This document shows, piece by piece, positions 18,901-26,163 of a DNA stretch of 64,000 bases. The stretch covers positions 45,419 through 109,418 of the IMG/VR virus record IMGVR_UViG_3300027749_000060, one strand, 5' to 3'. A program made the position numbers and the translations under genes. Within the stretch, counting starts at the first letter, position 1. Each line of letters opens with the position of its first letter. The notes below the pieces were generated by a model that saw only the letters and a list, made by a program, of their open reading frames with translations, was not told where the DNA came from and did no database searches. The DNA is from a virus.

Positions 18901-21900
18901 AATGTAGAAATATTTGAGGAATGGGGTCTAAGAGTAGGCGAGTATGGAGCAACTAAAACAAATCAATCAATTGATTTAATCTTAGATGAAAAGAAGTTTC
19001 AAGATGATCCAATAGTATTTTCAGTCATTAACGGAATAGAAATTCCACCTCCGAATGTAAAATTCTTTCGACCTAATACTTTATTAAGCAAAAGTATAGA
19101 TTTTAAATCGCCGTTGTTTTCGCATCGTCCAATGAATGAATACTTTGAGACAGATATAAAAACAGCAGGATATGTCAATATCAATGAGGTTGATAGCTTA
19201 TTATTTGATTTTAATAATTATAAAAACTTAAATTTAACAATATTGGCTGATCTAGTAAATGGATATAAACTTTGGGTAGCTAAGGATTTTAATAAAGATT
19301 GGCAAGTTTATAAAGTAGTAGAAGTAGACAATCAAGTACTTGGTATTAGTTACGGCCTTGACAACAAAGTTATTATTACTACTAAGTATGATCACGGCTT
19401 ACAAATTGCCGATATAATAGCTATCAGAGATTTGAATTCTCTATACGACGGTTTTTATCAAGTATTAAATGTTGAAGCACCGAATACTTTTATTTGTATA
19501 ATATCTACAAGTTTAATATCATCAATACAAACTGTTCCAGTTTATGGAACCGGCACTTTATTTTTATTACAGAAATCAAGATATAAAACAACAGAACTCA
19601 GAGAGTCTAATGTCACTAAAAGTATTTGGCAAGCTGGAGATTTAGTCTGGGTGGATGAAAACAATGGTCCAAATTGGGCTACATACAAATTTGTAAGTAG
19701 CGATCCTGGAAATTTTGGTGGACTGCACAATTTCTGGGGAATAGACAGCGGCTCAATAATATTCAGATCGTCTGGATTACCATATCACGAATTTGGAAAT
19801 ATACAGTTTGATGTAACCGCAGTTAAACAAAATTATAATCGTATTTGGCCTCTTTATGCTGGAAAAAATATACCTGCTACTGTAGCAAGTCCGATTGGCA
19901 GCGGAATAATTGGATTTTGTTTAAATGGAGTTCCAATTTATAGTAGTATTGCTGCCGATTTTACAGCACCTGCTGATTATAGTACCCCTGGGGGATTTAA
20001 TTATAACTTATCGTTCTCAGATTACAATTTCTTTAAGATAGATAATGCCGGAGGTACTACAACATTTAGCGGCGAATACTTTTATAGAAGTTTTACTTTT
20101 GGACAGGCCTGGAATACCGGTATTGGTGGTAGTGATACTAGAGTAAATGTAGAATATAAGTCGGAAATTTTATCTATTGCATATTTAGGCGGTGGTTTGG
20201 CTCATGCCAATGGCCATAGTAAAATATTAGGATTTGCAATCGACGGCTATCCAATTTATGGGCCGTATGGTTATTCAAATCCAAATAATATTCGTACACC
20301 AATTATAAGGATGACCAGCGGTTATGCACTTAGAAATCCTTCGTACAGAGCACCAACTGAAGCATGCGATTTAAATGTATATCCAATGGGTATGTTTGCA
20401 CAAGATTACGAATTTACTCAAGACGGGACACTAGACAAACATAACGGTAGATATTGTATTACTCCTGACTACCCTAACGGTACCTATGCATATTTTGCTA
20501 CTGTTAATAACTCCGGGCCTACATATCCATATTTTATCGGACCTACTTTTTACGGAACTGTTTCGTCAGTGAGCAATTCTCTTATACCGGGACCCGGCAT
20601 TAAACCTCGGGTATTTGACGACCAGGTTAACGCAGTTTGGGAATTATATAAAAATCAGGAACCGTCGGTTGATTTTAACAGTATGCGTGGTATGCATCTA
20701 ATAGATAATGTTAATAAGAATATACTTGTTAAGTTAGATATAATTGATCCAGCTAAAGGAAGAATACTTGGGTCGGCACAAGCTGATATTGATTTTACTA
20801 CTTCGTTTGATCCTGCATTTTATAACAATGGTACAAATGATGCATTGACAATTGATAGTGAATTCAATTGGGGTGAACAACAAATAGGATTAGTCTGGTG
20901 GGATTTGGAAGCTGTCAGATATTACGACTACGAACAAAGTACTATTGAATATAGAGCAAACAATTGGGGAAAAGTGTTTCCTGGAAGTAATATTTTTATA
21001 TACGAATGGGTGTCAAGCGACGTATTACCGTCAATGTATGTTGCTGCTGGATTAGATGGTATTCCAAAATATGCAGACGACTCGGGGTATTCTACATTAT
21101 ATTATGTCGACGACATCACAATGACAGTTAAGACCAAATATTATTATTGGGTCAGAGCTAAGAATAGTGTAGGGAAAACATCTAAATCGCATAGCGTGTC
21201 TGGATTAGAGCAAATGGTTGCGGATCCTGGAAAACAAGATATACCATATGCAGCATTGATTGATAATAAAACTGTTGCATTATATAATATTGGAAAATAT
21301 CTATTAGAAGATAGAGTAGCATTGCACATTGAATATTCATTAGCTAAAAATGAAAATATTGTACATAGTGAATTTGAATTATTTCAACAAGGTAACAAGA
21401 ATGCAATAATGCATCCCCGAATTGAGAAAAAAATAATTGATAGTTTAGTTGGGGTAGATGAAAATAAAAATTTAGTACCTGACCCTAGTTTATTACCTGC
21501 CGATCGCCTTGGGGTCTCGGATCGCCCAAGACAATCAATAATAGCTGATAGATTAGTAGCGCTCGACAATATAATTGGATTTATTAATCAAATTATATTA
21601 AAATATCCAGTTGCAACACGCATATTCGATAAAGAAACAGTATACTCTGATAATTTCTATGCAGCAGAGCCGTATCCTGCCAAATCCGAATATGATTTAA
21701 TAGTTGACACATTTATACAGTTAGATTATCTATTTGAAATATATCCAACTGATTTAGTAGTAGGTACAGAATATATTATTGCACAAGCTGGTAATACTAA
21801 TTTTGTTGAGTTAGGTGCAAGTGCAAATCAAATTGGCGTGAGGTTTAAAGCAACAGGCACCGGGGTTGGGCTTGGTACAGTATTCCATAGTCGTATATTG

Positions 21901-24060
21901 GTTGCCAAAGATATCAATAACGGAAATAGATGGGCAATTTATTATAAACGTGTAGGTATTAATCCTTTGCCATTATTGTTAAAAATTCAATCTTATAACA
22001 CAACTAATTTTTGGAATTTTATAGATTGGTATGCAAAAGGGCACGATAAGAATACACTAGTAGTTACTAAAAGTTTTGACAATTATAACTTAACATACAC
22101 AGATACCTTTGACATAGGAGATATTGTTAAAATTAATGATAACGGAAAAGGTAAATTTTCAATCTATAGATATAATGAAAATAGTACCCTTGAGTTAATA
22201 GCCATAGAGTCGGGTACAATTGAGATATCTTCTGAATTCTGGAATAAATCTGGATTTGATCACGAAGGAATGGATTTCTTATCATTTGATTATAGTTACT
22301 TTGAAGAACTACGATACATATTTAAAGGTATTAAAGAAGATATTTTTGTAAAAGATTTAGAAATTTATTACAATCAATTTTTATTCTATGTAATTGAATA
22401 TGTACTGTCGGAACAGAAATATGTAGACTGGATTTTTAAAACTAGTTTTATAACAGTTGCACACGAATTGCAAGGGTTAGTGCAATTGCCTTCGTATGTT
22501 AAAGATAGACAGACTCTGTACGAACAATATATCAATGAAGTCAAACCTTATAGAACAAAAATTAGAGAATACATACTAAAATATTCCAATTTGGAAACGT
22601 TAGATACCAACACAGTAACTGATTTTGACCTACCATCATATTATGATTTTGATTTAGGAAAATTCCGTAGCCCCAATGGAGAATTTCCAGGCAAAGACCA
22701 AGTATTATTAGCAACAAAACCAGAGTATCAAGATTGGAAAAACCACCATGGATATTCAATTGGGTCAATTGAAATAGCAAACGCAGGAATTGGTTATATT
22801 AGTAATGGACAAGTCGTAACACCCGACATATCTATAGTTCCTACCGATGAAACAGGATATGGTGCCAATGCTACCGCAGTAATAGACGAAAGAATTGCTG
22901 GTGCAATATCGTCTGTGAACATTAAGACACCCGGAGATTTTTATACTACTACACCACTAATAGTTGTTAGCGGAGTGGGAGCAACTCAAATGAGTCGATA
23001 CCAAGCCGGACATCCAAAATCAGCTCTACTATCTCCGAGATTGTTGAATAAGAAAATAAGAAAAATTAATACGGTAATGAAATTTGACAGAGTTACGTAC
23101 GACACTCAAGTTCAAGAATGGGCCCCGAATACTAACTATGATAATGGTGTATATGTAACGTACCAAGGGAAATGTTATATAACCAACTCAAATATTGGAA
23201 CATTGAGCAAATTTGATAAAACTCAATTTGTTAGCGTAACGTCAAATGTATTCGACAATGCAAACGATCGAATAACTGCATTTTACAATCCCACTGCCTC
23301 AATGATACCAAAAACATTATCCAGACTAATGACTGGCTTGGATAGACCTATACTGTCCGGAGAACAGAATGTAATAATTGATACAGCAATACAAGGTGGC
23401 GGGTTTACTGGAACTTCTATAGCAGCAGGAAGATTTGTATTAGGTAAAGACTATATTATTATTAATATAGGTAATACAGATTTTACACTATGCGGAGCCT
23501 CGTCTAACAAAGTAGGACTGAAATTTACAGCAACCGATGTTGGGATTGGGACCGGATCGGCAACAATTGCGTTGTCTACATCTGGGTACGGAACAGCATC
23601 TGGAATTGAGCCAGGAACAATTACATTAACAGGTGGTGCATTTGTTTATGAAACATTCAGCCATGCCCCAGAGGAATTATTACCTGGTATAACATTTGAT
23701 GCTGTCAGCATCCGTGTCGTTGACGATAATGGAGTTGGATATAGAAAATTTGTAAACATGAATCAAATAAAAACTGTTTCAAATACAGCACCGCAAAGTT
23801 TAACTACGCTCTCACAAGATTTGTTAATTACAGATCAAACCATAACAGTGTCAGATTCTAGCAAACTTTATACACCTAGTAGACTTTCAATTTCGCCCGG
23901 TTTAATATTTGTAAATGGTGAGCTAATTGAGTATTACACTAAAACTAACAATGTACTTGGTCAGTTACGCAGAGGTGTAGGCGGAACTGGGACTCCGATG
24001 GTACATCTATTAGGTAGTACTGTTGAAAATTCCAATCTCCCCGGAGCACTGAGACTATAA
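12955..24060 (+). CDS. Giant baseplate/tail structural protein (3701 aa, gp7 position) with YHYH-like domain
   Basis: Takes the place that gp7/gp8 hold after gp6 in T4 but is over three times longer than gp7 (1032). N-terminal sequence (NLLPSIFQTETNKKFLGATL, FNPRINFDKFINYTRYFWLP) marks a virion protein of T4-like aquatic phages. Modules seen: two CBM5/12-like patterns (18490-18600 and 23110-23200); a YHYH-like domain at about 19890-20560 with FAIDGYPIYGPYG, HNGRYCITPDYPNGTYAYF and PYFIGPTFYG, in which the namesake YHYH is AYFA; two copies of the G-TDF-GAS module near 21750 and 23430. The end resembles fibre attachment sequence. A wedge or peripheral receptor-binding role is inferred. Weakly spaced AATAGG precedes the ATG. 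Confidence 0.65.
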   Translation: MATRKTLNLLPSIFQTETNKKFLGATLDQLVSEPDISKFNGFIGRKFSPVNKPSDNFINEPTVSRENYQFEPAVVIKNTSNGIDLYADYQDLLEKVANHGGITENHNRLFESEYYSFNPRINFDKFINYTRYFWLPTGTDPVTVSAGTPGNDRTFVITRNDPGGYATINQDSTPNSTITLVRGAVYKFNVNQPGAKFWIQTEVGIDGFKDFNQTISTRDIIGIENNGAESGTITFTVPDKDSQDYYFKMPSLGFIDYAISEPFSAIDGQFWVNGNNAMDQIEGSTRYPQGYYVVFTSTSTNPDNWIDYTGNPVPIDKRHGLWKITINQNSKIQMEFVRTIPLGYKIRINYGANAGKEFFKNSGDNLVLSPPITAPLSTLFYQDENNESIVGKINIVDFPGNAINVNSDILGKVTYTSPNGVVFTNGLTVVFDNTVFPNSYRNSKYIIEGVGKSIKLIDIILLESVESVDTKSSVPFDQEPFDTLGLDQPIANSVAIPDYIVMNKSTTDLNAWARGNRWFHEDIIAKAAEYNKTTVKIDPTKRANRPIIEFEEDLQLFNSGKNFLAIIDRADTNFVGTGEKILNAYTDVNDKYVNDASIRRLNYIENQVAIFPNDISSNVRNALFRIEFKNQTTATSFNGVGTGYVNIRQGSNRVYEKILDGNRTTFRDQYIPGTLLYAVDNTYIGKIKSIFSNNEMILESPALVTRNEVVVKFNYPKITLRKIKTAVNNDSVVVRTGLNQKNTFWLNSGVWAYAQYKKDVNTPIKFDVVDKDGISLSSPSKYTESKFAGTTVFSYDIGSSISDPILGIKLRYTGIGNSISDINFVNSFETDTFTYKPYDYKTLNISSIGYLSKRTGRNTYSLLTVWQSISEPTKQYQHIADLSDGTTNYFEIDILPGDIVNQPNIKVFVNNVLIKNEDFVIETVGIRHAVNILTTVLDGDKIDILIYNKKSISDLGYYQIPSNLEFNAQNYDITNVTLGQLRGHWNAIGKNTIGLIGNPISSNNLRDLNTNAQNGLILQHSAPTIYASLFLIDPHLNFINSIEFARSDYSKFKNKFLELCVNTPGLPRNNTPAGVDMILKIINGVKNQTFPWHYSDMIPWGDDVVLDTYKIINAQTRLYTLNNIYLSPIGDKMYPKNGPSNCAVLVYLNNRLLVIDVEYTITNGNPYITISDSVLLYEGDLLTIKGYKNTDGSYVPETPTKMGMYPKFVPSIFVDTAFRTPINVIQGHDGSRLPVFNDLRDDYLLELEKRIFNNIKVEYNAELFDVFTFVPGKFRNNDYTRLEFNEVLNSDFLKWIGTNQLDIGSNEYFLSNNEFSWNYNQASDSINDELLPGYWKGIYQYFYDTCRPHTHPWEMLGLQNKPVWWEPTYGAAPYTPSKTQMWTDLAYGFNRGDRTTNTQYARPGLLKIIPVNDAGELLPPVSKLVKKYNGTTFNQSYAIGDQGPVESAWRNTSEYVFSLHRAIALLKPAKYFGLFFNTSSYINDPVINQYVLKNNKKRITPESLLINGEVVSGAITRSSSYVNWIHGYLTNLGINAAQKIRTTISNLDIRLGYRMSGYSDKSYFTALVEQYSPNSVNQSAIIPSENYIVHLNKSSPIRSATYSGVIISKTTGGYVINGYNLKYPYFTVIPSLINGNFYRIEAVTATAIIYKDYIDQKINVPYGFEFGSSQELVDFLVGYERFLMSQGFIFEAYDSDLGEVKNWILSAKEFLGWTLQGWNEGNILVLSPVHYTLQLFSTDSVVDTVIGQTSNTQVLGPNFNVIKADEIAVLKEPGRTTVTVISGQTIAFIELQLVQYEHVLVFDNTTVFADVIYKPELGSRQYRLKLIGSKTTGWDGSLNIPGFIYNTGYIEQWTPGRDYKKADIIQYKKQNYTAIADISGTDTFKHDLWSITDRKIVAKLVPNFSQNASKFNTVYSLDTPNIDSYFSGFSNGLTGYRNRSYLEDLGMDQIAQTKFYQGYIKEKGTFSSISALFKARLDNTINNVEIFEEWGLRVGEYGATKTNQSIDLILDEKKFQDDPIVFSVINGIEIPPPNVKFFRPNTLLSKSIDFKSPLFSHRPMNEYFETDIKTAGYVNINEVDSLLFDFNNYKNLNLTILADLVNGYKLWVAKDFNKDWQVYKVVEVDNQVLGISYGLDNKVIITTKYDHGLQIADIIAIRDLNSLYDGFYQVLNVEAPNTFICIISTSLISSIQTVPVYGTGTLFLLQKSRYKTTELRESNVTKSIWQAGDLVWVDENNGPNWATYKFVSSDPGNFGGLHNFWGIDSGSIIFRSSGLPYHEFGNIQFDVTAVKQNYNRIWPLYAGKNIPATVASPIGSGIIGFCLNGVPIYSSIAADFTAPADYSTPGGFNYNLSFSDYNFFKIDNAGGTTTFSGEYFYRSFTFGQAWNTGIGGSDTRVNVEYKSEILSIAYLGGGLAHANGHSKILGFAIDGYPIYGPYGYSNPNNIRTPIIRMTSGYALRNPSYRAPTEACDLNVYPMGMFAQDYEFTQDGTLDKHNGRYCITPDYPNGTYAYFATVNNSGPTYPYFIGPTFYGTVSSVSNSLIPGPGIKPRVFDDQVNAVWELYKNQEPSVDFNSMRGMHLIDNVNKNILVKLDIIDPAKGRILGSAQADIDFTTSFDPAFYNNGTNDALTIDSEFNWGEQQIGLVWWDLEAVRYYDYEQSTIEYRANNWGKVFPGSNIFIYEWVSSDVLPSMYVAAGLDGIPKYADDSGYSTLYYVDDITMTVKTKYYYWVRAKNSVGKTSKSHSVSGLEQMVADPGKQDIPYAALIDNKTVALYNIGKYLLEDRVALHIEYSLAKNENIVHSEFELFQQGNKNAIMHPRIEKKIIDSLVGVDENKNLVPDPSLLPADRLGVSDRPRQSIIADRLVALDNIIGFINQIILKYPVATRIFDKETVYSDNFYAAEPYPAKSEYDLIVDTFIQLDYLFEIYPTDLVVGTEYIIAQAGNTNFVELGASANQIGVRFKATGTGVGLGTVFHSRILVAKDINNGNRWAIYYKRVGINPLPLLLKIQSYNTTNFWNFIDWYAKGHDKNTLVVTKSFDNYNLTYTDTFDIGDIVKINDNGKGKFSIYRYNENSTLELIAIESGTIEISSEFWNKSGFDHEGMDFLSFDYSYFEELRYIFKGIKEDIFVKDLEIYYNQFLFYVIEYVLSEQKYVDWIFKTSFITVAHELQGLVQLPSYVKDRQTLYEQYINEVKPYRTKIREYILKYSNLETLDTNTVTDFDLPSYYDFDLGKFRSPNGEFPGKDQVLLATKPEYQDWKNHHGYSIGSIEIANAGIGYISNGQVVTPDISIVPTDETGYGANATAVIDERIAGAISSVNIKTPGDFYTTTPLIVVSGVGATQMSRYQAGHPKSALLSPRLLNKKIRKINTVMKFDRVTYDTQVQEWAPNTNYDNGVYVTYQGKCYITNSNIGTLSKFDKTQFVSVTSNVFDNANDRITAFYNPTASMIPKTLSRLMTGLDRPILSGEQNVIIDTAIQGGGFTGTSIAAGRFVLGKDYIIINIGNTDFTLCGASSNKVGLKFTATDVGIGTGSATIALSTSGYGTASGIEPGTITLTGGAFVYETFSHAPEELLPGITFDAVSIRVVDDNGVGYRKFVNMNQIKTVSNTAPQSLTTLSQDLLITDQTITVSDSSKLYTPSRLSISPGLIFVNGELIEYYTKTNNVLGQLRRGVGGTGTPMVHLLGSTVENSNLPGALRL

Positions 24061-24078
24061 TAAACCTGGAAAAATAAG

Positions 24079-24234
24079 ATGATAAATAATGATAATATTC
24101 AGTTAGATCAAGATTCTTTAAAGGAATCCGAAAAAGTAGAAAAACCAGACGAAGAGCCTGGTATATCTGTGCAAGGGTTTTTAAAAATATTTGATCCAGA
24201 GTCTGGAGAAGTTTTAGCCCACGGTAGAGCTTAA
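24079..24234 (+). CDS. Small acidic protein related to the N-terminus of the next gene
   Basis: A 51-residue ORF ending ISVQGFLKIFDPESGEVLAH. The core Q-G-F-L/I-K-I matches GIQGFIKISDVSD at the start of the 24250 product, so this looks like a paralogue or a cut-down copy of that N-terminus. The first half is acidic (DQDSLKESEKVEKPDEEPG). It fills the gap between the giant protein and 24250. The ribosome site is poor (GGAAAAATAAG). Confidence 0.5.
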   Translation: MINNDNIQLDQDSLKESEKVEKPDEEPGISVQGFLKIFDPESGEVLAHGRA

Positions 24235-24249
24235 TAAATTTAAAGGATA

Positions 24250-24879
24250 ATGATGCAATCACACGAAACAATACAACCAGGAATACAAGGTTTTATTAAA
24301 ATATCCGATGTTTCGGATAGTTCCCGCCCTGTTATTTTAGTTGAAAAGAAAAATGCAATACATTATGAAAATATCAGTGAAGCATTAGCAATGGGATTAG
24401 CCAATAAATCAAGTAATTTTATATATGAAATGCATTTTGGAAATGGTGGTACTACAGTAGACCAGACTGGTATCATAAACTATTTGCCACCAAATGTTAA
24501 TACACAAAATTCTAACTTATATAATCCTACCTTTTTTAAAACTGTAGATGATACAAATGAAACAAATACAGACCCTATTAGGAATAAACTTGAAGTTCGT
24601 CATGTTCCGGGTACTGTATATTCTGACATTTTAGTAACTTGTCTTTTGGATTACGGCGAGCCAGCTGGGCAATTGGCATTTGATAATAGTCCTTACAGTG
24701 AAGATACCTTTGTGTTTGATGAATTGGGACTTAAAGGATGGAGCGCAACTGGCGCTGGCTTGGGAAAATTACTAACACATGTTATTTTCCACCCGGTTCA
24801 GAAAAGTTTAAATCGATTAATTCAAATTGAATATACAGTAAGAATACAATCCCTAACTAATTTAACAGGATTAGCATAA
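24250..24879 (+). CDS. Conserved virion structural protein
   Basis: 209 residues with AAAGGAT eight bases before an ATGATG start. Visible core: PGIQGFIKISDVSD, then YENISEALAMGLANKSSNFI and MHFGNGGTTVDQTGIINYL. The second half is strand-rich and ends EYTVRIQSLTNLTG. This pattern is familiar from T4-like cyanophages, where it is listed as a structural protein of unknown role. Its position between the giant protein and the S74 fibre suggests a fibre-attachment or collar-type baseplate part. No enzyme motif. Confidence 0.6.
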   Translation: MMQSHETIQPGIQGFIKISDVSDSSRPVILVEKKNAIHYENISEALAMGLANKSSNFIYEMHFGNGGTTVDQTGIINYLPPNVNTQNSNLYNPTFFKTVDDTNETNTDPIRNKLEVRHVPGTVYSDILVTCLLDYGEPAGQLAFDNSPYSEDTFVFDELGLKGWSATGAGLGKLLTHVIFHPVQKSLNRLIQIEYTVRIQSLTNLTGLA

Positions 24880-24886
24880 TGACATA

Positions 24887-24894
24887 TCTAAATA
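24887..24894 (+). promoter_or_regulatory. Possible late promoter before the S74 fibre
   Basis: TCTAAATA matches the late box at 7 of 8 positions and lies 36 bases before the ATG at 24931, leaving room for a leader with its GGAG ribosome site. Confidence 0.4.
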
Positions 24895-24930
24895 AATGGG
24901 TAAATACTAGTAACTTGGAGTTAAAGTTCT

Positions 24931-26142
24931 ATGGCATATAATATATACAAATCAAATGGCGATTTGTTATCCATCGTCGATGACGGCTTTGCCGATATAA
25001 ATTCTGCTAGTGTTGCATTAATAGGAAAAAATTTCCCAGGATATGGCCAATACTTTAATGAAAATTTTGTTCACTTAACAGAAAATTTTGCTAGTGATAA
25101 TGCACCCGATAATCAGCTAACCGGACAACTCTGGTATCAAACTAGTACTAGTCAATTGAAAATATGGAACTCGACTGAATGGGTATCTGCAGGCAAGCCA
25201 ACTATTATCAATGACAATGCCAGTGCTAATAGACATTTTGTAACGTTTGTTGATAGTTTTGGCGGCACACCAGATTTTAAAGTTGCAGCAAACAAAGGTA
25301 TAACTTTTATACCTAGTTCTGGATTCTTTGGTCTTGGTGCAGAAAACCCAGACTCTAAATTAACAATTAGTACTAACATAGGTGCTGCCCTTGCAAATCC
25401 TGCACCAAATTTAAATACCGCAGTGCATATATTGGGTGACAATGGAAAAAGTCAAACTCTGTTAACAGAAAGTTATGGCGGCAATGGTCCAACTTATAAC
25501 GCTAATAATGCTCCTATTATAGCATTACGTAGAAATAACGGAACAGGAGCTGGCAGGGAAGCAGTCAAAGTATCTGATATACTTGGTGTAATAGCAGGAC
25601 AAGGCTACAACGGAACTTCTGCTACTACAACCAGAATTGGTATCAATTTTGAAGCAACTGAAAACTGGAGTCCAACTTCTACGCCTACCAGGATGGTGTT
25701 CTATACAACACCAACGGGCACTATAACAACAGCAAACGCAATAGGAATATTGAGCAACCAAACATTAGAGTGTTATGGCAATGTATCCATGCAAAAAAAT
25801 CTGACTACCACTGGGTTTATCAGAGCCGGCGGCGACGTAACAGCATATTATACATCCGATGAACGACTTAAGACAAATGTTTTACCCATAAGCGATGCAT
25901 TAGATAAAGTTGCATCATTGAATGGCATTACATTTAATTGGAATGATTTGGCAACAGACAAAGACCTGACTGTCAGGGAAGCTGGGCTTTTTGCGCAAGA
26001 TTTATTAAAAGTTTTACCCGAATCCGTTACAGTCAGGGATAATGGATATTTAGCAGTTCAATATGAAAAAGTAATTCCGTTGTTGGTTGAAGCTATTAAA
26101 GAACTTGTAGCAGAAATAAATGCTCTTAAAAAAACTGTTTAA
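24931..26142 (+). CDS. Tail fibre protein with C-terminal S74 intramolecular chaperone
   Basis: 403 residues. The N-terminal part (about 1-110) reads as a virion-attachment domain found in aquatic T4-like fibres (NFPGYGQYFNENFVHLTENF, QLTGQLWYQTSTSQLKIWN). The middle is a glycine-rich beta fibre. From about residue 300 comes the S74 domain, with the self-cleavage motif TSDERLKTNV (Ser near 309, Lys in RLK), then LNGITFNWND and a terminal coiled coil. S74 domains trimerise the fibre and then cut themselves off. It is likely a trimeric side fibre or short fibre. Confidence 0.85.
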   Translation: MAYNIYKSNGDLLSIVDDGFADINSASVALIGKNFPGYGQYFNENFVHLTENFASDNAPDNQLTGQLWYQTSTSQLKIWNSTEWVSAGKPTIINDNASANRHFVTFVDSFGGTPDFKVAANKGITFIPSSGFFGLGAENPDSKLTISTNIGAALANPAPNLNTAVHILGDNGKSQTLLTESYGGNGPTYNANNAPIIALRRNNGTGAGREAVKVSDILGVIAGQGYNGTSATTTRIGINFEATENWSPTSTPTRMVFYTTPTGTITTANAIGILSNQTLECYGNVSMQKNLTTTGFIRAGGDVTAYYTSDERLKTNVLPISDALDKVASLNGITFNWNDLATDKDLTVREAGLFAQDLLKVLPESVTVRDNGYLAVQYEKVIPLLVEAIKELVAEINALKKTV

Positions 26143-26163
26143 AATTAAAATTGGAATACTAGA

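Noticed and set aside
24879-24941. 20-codon ORF (MTYLNKWVNTSNLEL...) between two structural genes
   Set aside because: Overlaps the start of the S74 fibre gene, covers its ribosome site and the late-like box; no sign of selection.
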